Of a DNA stretch of 64,000 bases, positions 1 through 8,823 are shown in pieces. Each line of letters starts with the position of its first letter. Position 1 is the first letter of the stretch. A model generated the notes under the pieces. It saw only the letters and a list, made by a program, of their open reading frames with translations, did not search any database and had not been told where the DNA came from. A program made the translations under genes and the position numbers. Source of the stretch: Parvibaculum sp041688015 (GTDB lineage Bacteria; Pseudomonadota; Alphaproteobacteria; Parvibaculales; Parvibaculaceae); contig JBDNIY010000012.1 in assembly GCA_041688015.1 (NCBI GenBank), positions 248,001 through 312,000 of the forward strand, written 5' to 3'.

Positions 1-130
1 CTGGCCGCTGCTCAGCTCAGGTCGGGTCAAACCCCTGATTGATGCCACTTTTCCGCTGGCCGACGCCGCTAAAGCCCACACACTTATGGAAAAAAGTACC
101 CATATCGGTAAGATCATTCTGACGCTGTGA
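1..130 (+). CDS. C-terminal end of a zinc-binding-dehydrogenase/quinone oxidoreductase (partial)
   Basis: The reading frame entering from the left edge (codons starting at base 2) gives 42 residues and stops at 128-130. It reads as the C-terminus of the medium-chain dehydrogenase/reductase family, quinone oxidoreductase (PIG3/Qor) branch. The typical ending is visible: a V-K-P-L-I-D stretch, then F-P-L-A-D-A-A-K-A-H, then a final H-I-G-K-I-I-L strand. Such proteins reduce quinones or enones with NADPH in the cytosol. The Rossmann fold and catalytic part lie outside the window, so the substrate cannot be judged. Confidence 0.75.
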   Translation, partial: WPLLSSGRVKPLIDATFPLADAAKAHTLMEKSTHIGKIILTL

Positions 131-284
131 GGGTTTAAGACGCCCCCCACGGCAGAAGGCAGTGCCAACCATAGGGATTCTCCTTCCTTTGGCAGGGTTT
201 TGCCCTTATATATCGCCGATACCCAATCTCATTGACGAGACATAGGGTTCGTCCGGTGGCCCCGGATGGATCAGAGGAACCCAT

Positions 285-1022
285 ATGATTCAGCCCCTCA
301 TGCCCAAAGCGACAGCCGTTTGGCTCGTCGAAAACACCGCGCTCACCTTTGACCAGATCGCCGATTTCTGCGGCCTTCATGTGCTCGAAGTGAAGGGCAT
401 TGCCGATGGCGACGTCGCGCAAGGCATCAAAGGCATGGACCCGATTGTCTCTGGCCAGTTGACGCGCGTCGAAATCGAACGCTGCCAGGGCAATCCGGCA
501 ACCCGCCTGATGCGCGCCGAAAGCAAATATAAGATGCCGCCCATCGTGTCGCGCAAAGGCCCGCGCTATACGCCCGTGTCACGCCGCCAGGACCGCCCGG
601 ACGCCATCTCATGGCTGCTGCGCAACCACCCGGAGCTGGCAGACAGCCAGATCGCCAAACTGGTCGGCACGACGAAGCCCACCATTGAATCGATCAAGGA
701 ACGCACGCATTGGAACTCAGCCAATATCAAACCGGTTGACCCTGTGACGCTCGGCCTTTCGACCCAGATCGAACTCGACGCCGCTGTGCAGAAGGCTGGC
801 CGCAAGCTCGAGCGCGAACGCAAAAAGGCCGACAAGCTAGCCGGTCGCACCAGCGAAACGCTGCTGCCCGCGTCTGAAACAACGGCACCCGAAACCCATC
901 ACGCCACCATCGCCGCGCCTGAAGTGAAGCACGAAGAAGACGAGAGCAAAAAGAGCTACGACGCCGCCAGCGTCTTCGCGAGCCTCAAGGACGTGAAGAT
1001 CGAGGACGACGACGAGAAGTAA
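285..1022 (+). CDS. trcR: TrcR-type (DUF1013) alphaproteobacterial cell-cycle regulator
   Basis: A 245-residue protein starting at ATG 285, with a purine-rich AGAGGA ribosome site just upstream. It matches the DUF1013 family, found almost only in alphaproteobacteria and named in databases as cell-cycle transcriptional regulator TrcR. Two stretches look like helix-turn-helix units: about residues 20-45 (L-T-F-D-Q-I-A-D-F-C-G-L) and about 110-135 (D-S-Q-I-A-K-L-V-G-T-T). The last ~80 residues are a highly charged Lys/Glu tail that is probably disordered. The gene stands alone between the oxidoreductase end and its own terminator. The family is clear; the regulatory role comes from family annotation. 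Confidence 0.85.
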   Translation: MIQPLMPKATAVWLVENTALTFDQIADFCGLHVLEVKGIADGDVAQGIKGMDPIVSGQLTRVEIERCQGNPATRLMRAESKYKMPPIVSRKGPRYTPVSRRQDRPDAISWLLRNHPELADSQIAKLVGTTKPTIESIKERTHWNSANIKPVDPVTLGLSTQIELDAAVQKAGRKLERERKKADKLAGRTSETLLPASETTAPETHHATIAAPEVKHEEDESKKSYDAASVFASLKDVKIEDDDEK

Positions 1023-1060
1023 GATTTTTCTCAGTCGGATTGATCTGAGGAATTTGAAAG

Positions 1061-1096
1061 ACCCTTCGCTGGAAACAGCGGAGGGTTTTTCGTTTT
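1061..1096 (+). terminator. Rho-independent terminator after trcR
   Basis: An 11-bp stem (ACCCTTCGCTG with CAGCGGAGGGT, one G-T pair) closes a GAAA tetraloop and is followed by a T-rich tract. It begins about 38 bases after the trcR stop codon. Confidence 0.85.
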
Positions 1097-1163
1097 TAAT
1101 GAGGATCTTGCCGAGAAACAAAACATGCGCCAATAATCAACGCTCAAAAGTAGGCCCATACAG

Positions 1164-1680
1164 ATGGCACCCGACGCGACTTGGAATTGGCTTGATCTAA
1201 ACTTTCCATGGGTGGGGCTTGGTGTGGCCATCGTGCTGGCCGTCTTCATGTTTGCGACAAACCGCCTGCGCCATGACATGATGCAAACGCGCTGGCCGCT
1301 CTTCTCGCACGCCGTTACCCGCTTATCGGCCTTTCGGTTTACAGCGTGATCTTTGTCAATGCGCTCGTCCATATCGGCCCGATGCTGGCGACACAAAGCA
1401 TAATCCGAGCGCCTTTACCGCTGTGTTAATTTTTATCCCCGCCTCTTTTTGGGTCGCACACACTTGCTTTGGCGCAGGCAAACTGAGCTACAAAGCACTC
1501 GCGTTGATCGGCGTCATAGGCGTCATCGTGCATGTGGTGTTGATGGGGTCCGTCATGCTCTTCACGCATGGCTTCATAAGTGCCGACGCGCTTGTCTTCA
1601 TTCAAATGATGAATGCGGCCCTTATTCTCATCACCCCTTGGGTGGGAGAAAAGAATTTAGAAATGCGTCATCGGACATGA
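1164..1680 (+). pseudogene. Decayed multi-pass membrane protein gene (HXXEE-like)
   Basis: Three consecutive pieces of one membrane protein lie in three frames. Piece 1 (1164 to about 1310) gives a first helix (V-G-L-G-V-A-I-V-L-A-V-F-M-F). Piece 2 (about 1325-1400) reads I-G-L-S-V-Y-S-V-I-F-V-N-A-L-V-H-I-G. Piece 3 (about 1405-1680) carries two or three further helices and ends at a stop. Two frameshifts are therefore needed to join them. The order resembles, from memory, HXXEE-domain membrane proteins, but the His-x-x-Glu-Glu core expected between pieces 1 and 2 is missing, as if an internal segment was deleted. Family identity is tentative; the broken state is plain from the frames. Confidence 0.6.
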
Positions 1681-1703
1681 TGAAGAGTTTTTGTTTTGAC
1701 GAA

Positions 1704-1747
1704 AGCCCCCTCACCCAACCCTCTCCCCAAGAGGGAGAGGGCCAAGG
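1704..1747. repeat. C-rich palindromic intergenic repeat, copy 1
   Basis: The stretch begins AGCCCCCTCACCCAACC and contains a perfect 9-bp stem (CCCTCTCCC with GGGAGAGGG, loop CAAGA or similar). About 21 bases of its left half recur at 46909-46930. It sits between the decayed gene and the ygiQ 3' end and may also act as a terminator for the minus strand. Confidence 0.7.
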
Positions 1748-1764
1748 TAAGCTAGACTTGAAGC

Positions 1765-3795
1765 CTACTTCAGCCCCTTAGGGTAATTCCCCTTGGTCGT
1801 GAACGTCTGCATCTTGTGCTTCGTGCCCAGACGTCTGCCTTCGCCGCCCTTGTTGCCGGTGCCCGCGGGCTGCCAGTTGGGGATCAGATGTTTCTTGCCC
1901 GGCCCGATCAGATCGGCGCGGCCCATATTTTTCAAGGCTTCACGCAGCAGTGGCCAGTTTTCGGCATCATGATAGCGCAAGAATGCTTTATGCAGACGAC
2001 GCTGCTTGATGCCCTTGATGGTGGAAACTTCTTCCGACACGCCGCGCCTCACCGCCTTTAGCGGGTTCTTGCCGGAATGGTACATGGCAGTGGCAAGCGC
2101 CATGGGGGATGGCAAAAATGTCTGCACTTGGTCCGCGCGATAATTGTTGCGCTTGAGCCAGATCGCCAAGTTCATCATATCTTCATCTTCCGTACCCGGA
2201 TGGGCGGCAATGAAGTAAGGAATGAGGAAATATTTTTTACCGGCCGCCTTGGTTGCCGCGTCAAACATTGCCTTAAAGCGATCATAGGTGCCGATGCCCG
2301 GCTTCATCATCTTGGTAAGCGGGCCACGCTCGGTATGTTCCGGCGCGATCTTCAAATAGCCGCCAACATGATGCGTGACGAGCTCCTTGATATAGGTCGG
2401 GCTTTCGACTGCAAGATCATAACGCACGCCTGATGCGACCATGACTTTCTTGATGCCCGGAATAGCGCGTGCCTTGCGATAGAGCCCGATCAACGCTTCA
2501 TGGCTGGTATTGAGGTTGGGGCAGATGGCGGGATAGACGCAGGACTGGCGACGACACAACGCTTCGATACGCTCATCCTTGCAGGCCATGCGATACATAT
2601 TGGCGGTCGGCCCGCCAATGTCGGAGATGATGCCGGTGAAGCCATCGACCTTGTCGCGGACGGCTTCGATCTCTTTTAAGATCGAACCCTCCGAACGGCT
2701 CTGAATAATGCGGCCTTCATGCTCGGTGATGGAGCAGAACGTGCAGCCGCCAAAGCAGCCGCGCATGATAGTAACCGACGTTTTGATCATGTCCCAAGCG
2801 GGAATCTTGGCCCCCTCATAGGCGGGATGGGCCCCGCGTGCATAAGGCAGATCGTACACCGCATCCATTTCCGGCGTGGTGAGCGGAATGGGCGGCGGCG
2901 TCAACCAAACATCATGGTCACCATGGCGCTGCACCAGCGCACGCGCATTGCCCGGATTGCTTTCACGGTGGAGCACGCGAGAGGCACGCGCATAGGTTTC
3001 AGGGTCCGCCGTGACCTGATCATAAGACGGCAGACGAATGACGGTCTGCGCATTAGCGCTGCGACGCCCACCTTCATCGTCATTGTCGATATCGTCGGCA
3101 TGGGCTTCGGTCCAACCATCCGGGATCGCCGATTTGATGACCGCAACGCCGCGCACGTCATCAAGTGTGGAAGCCTTTTCGCCCTTGGCCATGCGATGCG
3201 TCACTTCAACAACGGCGCGTTCGGCATTGCCATAAAGCAGGATGTCGGCTTTCGCATCGACGAGGATTGAGCGACGCACCTTGTCGGACCAATAGTCATA
3301 ATGCGCGATGCGGCGCAGCGAGCTTTCGATGCCGCCGAGCATGATCGGCACATCCTTGTAAGCCTCGCGGCAACGCTGGGCATAAACGATGGTTGAGCGG
3401 TCAGGCCGCTTGCCGCCCTCGCCGCCCGCTGTGTAATTGTCATCGCGGCGCACGCGGCGGTCGGCCGTATAGCGGTTGACCATGCTGTCCATATTGCCGC
3501 CGGTGACGCCAAAATAGATGGCGGGCTTGCCCAGCGCCTTGAACGGCTCGGCCGACTGCCAATCGGGCTGCGAAATGATCCCGACACGGAAACCCTGCGC
3601 CTCAAGCAGACGCCCGATGATCGCCATGCCGAAACTCGGATGATCGACATAGGCATCGCCCGTGACCAAAATCACGTCGCATTGGTCCCAGCCCAGCAGG
3701 TCCATTTCCGCCCGCGACATGGGGAGAAATGGCGCTACGCCAAACTTATGCGCCCAGTGCTTGCGCCATGAAAAAAGAGGTTTTGCAGCTTCCAT
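1765..3795 (-). CDS. ygiQ: YgiQ family radical SAM protein
   Basis: A 676-residue protein, close to usual YgiQ length. The N-terminal ~200 residues form the YgiQ-specific domain (F-L-P-M-S-R-A-E-M, G-D-A-Y-V-D-H-P-S-F). The radical SAM core follows near residues 340-370 with the 4Fe-4S CxxxCxxC motif in R-G-C-F-G-G-C-T-F-C-S. The C-terminus is basic (K-H-K-M-Q-T-F-T-T-K-G-N-Y-P-K). It would cleave S-adenosylmethionine to make a 5'-deoxyadenosyl radical, but the physiological substrate of YgiQ is not known. The gene is alone on its strand, bounded by repeats on both sides. Confidence 0.93.
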   Translation of the reverse strand: MEAAKPLFSWRKHWAHKFGVAPFLPMSRAEMDLLGWDQCDVILVTGDAYVDHPSFGMAIIGRLLEAQGFRVGIISQPDWQSAEPFKALGKPAIYFGVTGGNMDSMVNRYTADRRVRRDDNYTAGGEGGKRPDRSTIVYAQRCREAYKDVPIMLGGIESSLRRIAHYDYWSDKVRRSILVDAKADILLYGNAERAVVEVTHRMAKGEKASTLDDVRGVAVIKSAIPDGWTEAHADDIDNDDEGGRRSANAQTVIRLPSYDQVTADPETYARASRVLHRESNPGNARALVQRHGDHDVWLTPPPIPLTTPEMDAVYDLPYARGAHPAYEGAKIPAWDMIKTSVTIMRGCFGGCTFCSITEHEGRIIQSRSEGSILKEIEAVRDKVDGFTGIISDIGGPTANMYRMACKDERIEALCRRQSCVYPAICPNLNTSHEALIGLYRKARAIPGIKKVMVASGVRYDLAVESPTYIKELVTHHVGGYLKIAPEHTERGPLTKMMKPGIGTYDRFKAMFDAATKAAGKKYFLIPYFIAAHPGTEDEDMMNLAIWLKRNNYRADQVQTFLPSPMALATAMYHSGKNPLKAVRRGVSEEVSTIKGIKQRRLHKAFLRYHDAENWPLLREALKNMGRADLIGPGKKHLIPNWQPAGTGNKGGEGRRLGTKHKMQTFTTKGNYPKGLK

Positions 3796-3877
3796 GGCGG
3801 CAAGATGCTGTGGAAAGGCAGAAAGGTCAAATGCGGCATGGTGGCGCGACGGAAATAAAGAAATTCCGTCATTTTTT

Positions 3878-3980
3878 CGTCATGGCCAGATTTGATCCGG
3901 CCATCCACGTCTTTGCCACACATAGGGAGAAAGACGTGGATGCGCGGCCTCCTTTGATTCACGGTAGGCCCGCGCATGAC
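3878..3980. repeat. REP-like 103-bp palindromic repeat
   Basis: The element begins CGTCATGGCC and ends CCGCGCATGAC. Inside it a perfect 13-bp inverted repeat (CATCCACGTCTTT at 3902-3914, AAAGACGTGGATG at 3930-3942) flanks a short loop. Outer arms GTCATGGCC and GCGCATGAC pair imperfectly. The form matches the dispersed GTCATGGCC...CATCCACGTCTT palindromes familiar from Rhizobiales-type genomes. It fills most of the gap between ygiQ and prpE. Confidence 0.75.
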
Positions 3981-3997
3981 TGCTTCATTATTTACCG

Positions 3998-5890
3998 TTA
4001 CTTTTTCCCCAGCCCTACCCCGCTCAGCACTTCATTGATTTCCGTCAGGATTGCCGGGTCGTCGATGGTGGCGGGCGCGGTCCAATCCTCACCGTCGGCG
4101 ATTTTGCGCATGGTGGCACGCAGGATTTTACCTGAGCGGGTTTTGGGGAGGCGCTCAACGACCAGCGCCATCTTAAAGCCTGCCACCGGACCGATCTTAT
4201 CGCGCACCAGAGCGACGACCTCTTTTTCGATTTCGCTCATCGGACGGGTGACGCCTTTGTTGATGACGAGGAAGCCAAGCGGCACTTGGCCTTTCATCGC
4301 GTCGGCAATGCCGATGACGGCGCATTCGGCCACATCGGGATGGCCGGCCAGCACTTCCTCCATGCCCCCGGTCGAAAGCCGATGGCCCGCCACATTGATG
4401 ATGTCATCGGTGCGGCTCATCACATAAAGATAGCCGTCTTCGTCGAGAAAACCGGCATCCGCCGTTTTGTAAAATCCGGGATAGTCGGCGAGATAGGCCG
4501 CATGGAAGCCCGCATCATTTTCCCACAATGTCGGCAGACAGCCTGGCGGCAAAGGCAACTTGACGACAATCGCGCCGGTTGTACCTGCGGGCACGGGCTT
4601 GGTGGCCTCATCCACAACCTGAATATCATAGCCGGGCACGGCGACGCCGGGAGAACCGTATTTGACGGGCAAAGGCTCAATCCCCATGGGGTAAGCCGCC
4701 ATCGGCCAGCCGCTTTCGGTCTGCCACCAATGGTCGATTACCGGCACGCCAAGTGCTTTCTCCGCCCACTGAATGGTATCAGGATCGCCGCGCTCGCCCG
4801 CCAAAAATAATATTTCAAATTTTGAGAGGTCGTAGTCTTTCATCAGTTCGGCTTTAGGGTCTTCTTTCTTGATGGCGCGAAAGGCCGTGGGCGCGGTGAA
4901 CAGCGCCTTGACGTTGTGCTCGGCAATGACGCGCCAGAAGGTGCCCGCGTCCGGTGTGCCTACGGGCTTGCCTTCAAACAGGACCGTTGTGCAGCCATGC
5001 AGCAGCGGCGCATAGACAATATAGGAATGGCCCACCACCCAACCGACATCGGACGCCGCCCAGAAAACATCGCCGGGGTTCATACCATAAACATTCTGCA
5101 TCGACCATTTAAGCGCCACCATATGGCCGCCATTATCGCGCACCACGCCCTTGGGCTTGCCGGTGGTGCCCGACGTGTAGAGCACATAAAGCGGGTCGGT
5201 GGCGGCGACCGGCACGCAAGCAGGCTTCAAGCCCGCCGCGCGTGTTTTTTCCATTTCCATCGACCAATCAAAGTCGCGCCCTTCGACCATCATAGCTTCG
5301 AGCGCGGCGCGCTGCATGATGATGCAAGTCTCGGGCTTGGAGGTCGCCAGTTCGATCGCTTGATCAAGCAGCGGCTTATAGGCAACGACGCGGCCCGGCT
5401 CTAACCCACAAGAGGCACTGACAACGAGCTTGGGGCGCGCATCGTCGATACGGGTGGCAAGTTCCTTGGCGGCAAAGCCACCGAATACGACCGAATGAAT
5501 GGCCCCGAGCCGCGCGCAAGCGAGCATGGCAACCACGGCCTGCGGCACCATCGGCATATAGATGACAACGCGGTCGCCCTTCACGACGCCGTGGCGCTGG
5601 AGCACGCCGGCAAAGGTCGCCACCTTGTCCAACAATTGGACATAGGTGAACGACTTGACCTTGCCGAGCATGGCGCTGTCATAAATCATCGCTTGGCGCT
5701 CGCCATGACCCTCGGCAACGTGCCGGTCGAGCGCGTTCCAGCACGTGTTGCAACTGGCATCGGGAAACCAGCCGGCCGGCCCATAGGCCTTGCTCGGCGC
5801 GCGGGTCCAGTCGATGGCGCGCGCGGCCTCCATCCAGAAGGCGTGCGGATCGCGTGTCCAGCTTGCGTAAGCCTCAGCATAACGGCCCAT
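3998..5890 (-). CDS. prpE: Propionyl-CoA synthetase PrpE
   Basis: A 630-residue acyl-CoA synthetase of the ANL superfamily. It activates propionate (or another short acid) with ATP and CoA through an acyl-adenylate. Visible are the PrpE-type N-terminus with C-N-T-C-W-N-A-L-D-R-H, the P-loop Y-T-S-G-T-T-G-K-P-K-G near residue 235, the hinge region S-R-T-D-D-I-I-N-V-A-G-H-R, and P-K-T-R-S-G-K at the C-terminal domain. Lysine acetylation of that last Lys controls many relatives. No methylcitrate-cycle genes lie beside it, so propionate probably feeds a pathway encoded elsewhere. Acetyl-CoA synthetase is the main alternative, but the N-terminal signature favours PrpE. Confidence 0.88.
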   Translation of the reverse strand: MGRYAEAYASWTRDPHAFWMEAARAIDWTRAPSKAYGPAGWFPDASCNTCWNALDRHVAEGHGERQAMIYDSAMLGKVKSFTYVQLLDKVATFAGVLQRHGVVKGDRVVIYMPMVPQAVVAMLACARLGAIHSVVFGGFAAKELATRIDDARPKLVVSASCGLEPGRVVAYKPLLDQAIELATSKPETCIIMQRAALEAMMVEGRDFDWSMEMEKTRAAGLKPACVPVAATDPLYVLYTSGTTGKPKGVVRDNGGHMVALKWSMQNVYGMNPGDVFWAASDVGWVVGHSYIVYAPLLHGCTTVLFEGKPVGTPDAGTFWRVIAEHNVKALFTAPTAFRAIKKEDPKAELMKDYDLSKFEILFLAGERGDPDTIQWAEKALGVPVIDHWWQTESGWPMAAYPMGIEPLPVKYGSPGVAVPGYDIQVVDEATKPVPAGTTGAIVVKLPLPPGCLPTLWENDAGFHAAYLADYPGFYKTADAGFLDEDGYLYVMSRTDDIINVAGHRLSTGGMEEVLAGHPDVAECAVIGIADAMKGQVPLGFLVINKGVTRPMSEIEKEVVALVRDKIGPVAGFKMALVVERLPKTRSGKILRATMRKIADGEDWTAPATIDDPAILTEINEVLSGVGLGKK

Positions 5891-6049
5891 AATTTCAGAT
5901 CTCCCTCGTCTCGATAGCGCGCTTTTCGTCTCTCAGGCCTTCAATGTTTCAGTCCGGAACACTGAACGCAACATTGGATATCGGTGCCCAATTTAGCTTT
6001 CATTAGGCTCGATTGCCTAATCTGCAAGCCTCATTAACGAGGCCCGATC

Positions 6050-7051
6050 ATGTCTGCCATTACCCGCATGCCCCATCTGCGCGAAGTTGCCCAATGGGCA
6101 CGTTCGGCTTTTCCTCATCCATCGCCGCTGGCGTGGACGGCATTAACGCTTGTCGTTTTGATTGATGGTGTCTGGATCTACGTCGGCGGTTATCGGATTT
6201 CACCCGATTCTCTCACCAATCTGTCGCTCGGCGCATTTTGCATCGTAATACTGGTGGCCTTTGCTATTTATGGGCGCGGGCGGGACGACCTTCAGGGCAT
6301 CGTCAACTGGGCGTCAGCGACACTTTTTGTCGTCCCCTTTTCCATTGCTGGCTTCGTGCTGAGCTATCTGGCCGCAACCGTCAATCTGCCGCTGGTCGAT
6401 GCACAACTGGCTGCCTTTGATCAGGCACTCGGCTTTAATTGGTTAGGTATGCTGGACTTCGTCAATAGCTACGCCATTTTCGGTCGCCTGACTTCTGCGA
6501 TTTACTACACAGCATTGGCACAACTGGCGCTAATATTACTCTTTCTCGGTTTAAAAAAACGCACTGACGCGTTACGCGAACTAATCGACATTTACTGGAT
6601 CACACTGATAATAACGATCGTTCTATCGGCAATCGGACCAGCGATCGGTCCATTCGCGTTTTATTCTCCCCCATTGGAGCATTTTTCCGTCGTCAAACCG
6701 ACGGCTGGAATCGTTTTTCTACCGGACTATCTGGCGCTAAGAGCAGGTACGTTCCACACATTCAACTTTGGGGCCTTGCAAGGCATTATAGAATTTCCGT
6801 CGTTCCATGCCGCCCTTGCTCTGATGATGACATGGGCGTTGCGTCATATTCCCTGGATGCTGATTGTTGGTTGTATCTACAATGGCTTGATGCTCCTCGC
6901 CACGCTGACGGAAGGCGGACATTATCTATCTGATGTCATCATCGGGAGCCTGATCGTTTGCGCGGTAATTGCGCTTCGTCACTGCTTGACACGTCCAAAA
7001 TCCGTCGCCGGAATGACTGCCCCATTGCAAGCCTTGCGCGGGTTTGATTAG
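6050..7051 (+). CDS. PAP2/AUR1-type membrane phosphatase
   Basis: A 333-residue integral membrane protein with about six or seven hydrophobic segments spread along its length. The C-terminal half holds the phosphatase motifs of the PAP2 superfamily: E-F-P-S-F-H-A-A-L-A (conserved His near residue 255) and G-G-H-Y-L-S-D-V-I-I-G (second His near 295). This pattern is typical of inositol-phosphorylceramide-synthase/AUR1-like members that act on lipid phosphates or transfer phospho-head groups. The stop codon lies 31 bases before the acyl-CoA ligase start, so the two may be co-transcribed. Substrate unknown. Confidence 0.8.
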   Translation: MSAITRMPHLREVAQWARSAFPHPSPLAWTALTLVVLIDGVWIYVGGYRISPDSLTNLSLGAFCIVILVAFAIYGRGRDDLQGIVNWASATLFVVPFSIAGFVLSYLAATVNLPLVDAQLAAFDQALGFNWLGMLDFVNSYAIFGRLTSAIYYTALAQLALILLFLGLKKRTDALRELIDIYWITLIITIVLSAIGPAIGPFAFYSPPLEHFSVVKPTAGIVFLPDYLALRAGTFHTFNFGALQGIIEFPSFHAALALMMTWALRHIPWMLIVGCIYNGLMLLATLTEGGHYLSDVIIGSLIVCAVIALRHCLTRPKSVAGMTAPLQALRGFD

Positions 7052-7082
7052 CTGTTCTTTGATTTGTGCAAGGGGCCAACTG

Positions 7083-8714
7083 ATGACGACCAAAAATCCG
7101 TTTGAAACCGATCTGGACCAGAACCCGGCCAATCATCAGCCGCTGAGCCCATTGTCGTTTCTTAAACGCGCCGCCGAGGTCTATCCCGAGACGATTGCGG
7201 TGCTGCATGGCGACCTGAAGCGCAACTATGCGGAATTTTACAGCCGTTGCCGCCAATTGGCCTCCGCGCTCACCCTTCGCGGCATCGGCGTCGGCGATAC
7301 CGTCTCGGTGATCGCGCCCAATACGCCTGAAATGCTGGAACTGCATTATGCCGTACCGATGACCGGCGCGGTGCTAAACACCCTGAACGTCCGCCTCGAT
7401 GGCCCGCTGGTCGGCTTCATGCTCGACCATGCAGAGGCAAAGTTTCTTTTTGTTGATCGCGAATTTGCAAGCCTCGGCAGGGACGCGCTGGCAGCCGCCA
7501 AAGTGACGCCGATAGTCGTCGATATTAACGACCTAGAATATGACGGGCCGGGCGAGAGCATCGGCGAAACAGACTATGAGAGCTTTCTGGAAGAAGGCGA
7601 TCCAGAATTTGATTGGGCATTGCCATCGAATGAATGGAACGCCATCAGCCTCAACTATACGTCTGGCACAACCGGCAACCCCAAAGGCGTCGTCTTCCAC
7701 CATCGCGGTGCTTATTTGCTGGCCATGGGCAATATCGTCACCGCAGGGATGACGCATAATTCGGTCTATCTGTGGACCGTGCCGATGTTTCACTGCAATG
7801 GCTGGATCTTCACCTGGTCGATGAGCGTGGTGGCGGGCACACATGTTTGTTTGCGTCGCATCACTGCCAAGAATATTTTTGAAGCCATCGAGCGCTATGG
7901 CGTAACGCATATGGGTGGCGCGCCGACCGTGATGGGTTTCCTTATCAACGCGACCGAGGAGGAAAAAAAGCCGCTGCCCAACACCGTGCATTTCTTTGCT
8001 GCCGCCGCCCCACCGCCCGCCGCGACGATCCGCAAACTTGAAAGCGAAGGCTTCAACGTCATCCACGTCTATGGCCTCACCGAAACCTATGGACCTGCCG
8101 TGGTGAACGCTTGGCATGATGAATGGGACGAGTTGGAGCCGGACGAACGCGCGCAGGTAAAGGCGCGCCAAGGCGTCAACTACCCGGTCCTTGAAGGTCT
8201 ATCAGTGCGCGACCCCGACACCATGGCCGAAGTGCCGCGCGATGGCGAAACCCTGGGCGAGGTGATGTTTCAGGGCAATGTCGTGATGAAGGGCTACCTC
8301 AAAAACCCCAAGGCAACGACAGAAGCCTTCGAGGGTGGCTGGTTCCACTCCGGCGATCTTGGCGTCTGGCATGCCGACAATTATATTCAGCTTAAAGATC
8401 GCTCCAAGGACATCATCATTTCTGGCGGTGAAAATATCTCATCGCTGGAGGTCGAGGATATTCTTTATAAGCACCCTGACATCATCGAGGCCGCCGTCGT
8501 CGCGCGTCCAGACGACAAATGGGGCGAAACCCCTTGCGCCTTCATCATGCTGAAGACGGGTGCAGAATTATCAGAAGCCGACATCATCGCCTATTGCCGC
8601 GAAAACCTCGCGCATTTCAAATGCCCCAAAACGGTGGTGTTCACCGACCTGCCCAAGACATCGACCGGCAAGGTGCAGAAATTCAAGCTGCGCGATATGG
8701 CACGCGCACTTTAA
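7083..8714 (+). CDS. Medium/long-chain fatty-acyl-CoA ligase (AlkK/DmdB-like)
   Basis: A 543-residue adenylate-forming enzyme. ATG 7083 was chosen because AGGGG sits just upstream and the alternative 13 codons earlier overlaps the preceding gene. Motifs are the P-loop Y-T-S-G-T-T-G-N-P-K-G near residue 192, V-Y-G-L-T-E-T-Y-G-P, the hinge K-D-R-S-K-D-I-I-I-S-G-G-E-N, and the catalytic Lys in T-S-T-G-K-V-Q near residue 528. M-F-H-C-N-G-W is typical of the medium-chain/AlkK and methylmercaptopropionyl-CoA ligase (DmdB) branch. It would activate a carboxylic acid for beta-oxidation; chain length cannot be read from the sequence. Confidence 0.85.
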   Translation: MTTKNPFETDLDQNPANHQPLSPLSFLKRAAEVYPETIAVLHGDLKRNYAEFYSRCRQLASALTLRGIGVGDTVSVIAPNTPEMLELHYAVPMTGAVLNTLNVRLDGPLVGFMLDHAEAKFLFVDREFASLGRDALAAAKVTPIVVDINDLEYDGPGESIGETDYESFLEEGDPEFDWALPSNEWNAISLNYTSGTTGNPKGVVFHHRGAYLLAMGNIVTAGMTHNSVYLWTVPMFHCNGWIFTWSMSVVAGTHVCLRRITAKNIFEAIERYGVTHMGGAPTVMGFLINATEEEKKPLPNTVHFFAAAAPPPAATIRKLESEGFNVIHVYGLTETYGPAVVNAWHDEWDELEPDERAQVKARQGVNYPVLEGLSVRDPDTMAEVPRDGETLGEVMFQGNVVMKGYLKNPKATTEAFEGGWFHSGDLGVWHADNYIQLKDRSKDIIISGGENISSLEVEDILYKHPDIIEAAVVARPDDKWGETPCAFIMLKTGAELSEADIIAYCRENLAHFKCPKTVVFTDLPKTSTGKVQKFKLRDMARAL

Positions 8715-8754
8715 ACGGCGCCGATGACGAATAGGGGGTGGCCTGAATACACTT

Positions 8755-8777
8755 GCGCCGGGCTTCCGGCCCGGCGC
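8755..8777 (+). terminator. GC-rich hairpin after the acyl-CoA ligase
   Basis: A perfect 8-bp stem GCGCCGGG/CCCGGCGC with a 7-base loop, starting 40 bases after the stop codon. There is no T-tract on either side, so it may be a 3'-stabilising hairpin rather than an intrinsic terminator. Confidence 0.45.
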
Positions 8778-8823
8778 GGTTGAATTGAGACCATTGGTTA
8801 GGGGGATTTAAGCCGAGACCTGT

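Noticed and set aside
2719..3270. Long plus-strand open frame inside ygiQ
   Set aside because: It is an antisense shadow of a well-supported gene, with Arg/His-rich nonsense composition.
6050..7051. Sphingolipid (inositol-phosphorylceramide) synthase assignment for the first PAP2 gene
   Set aside because: Only the generic PAP2/AUR1 motifs are visible; nothing identifies a sphingolipid substrate and no ceramide genes are nearby.
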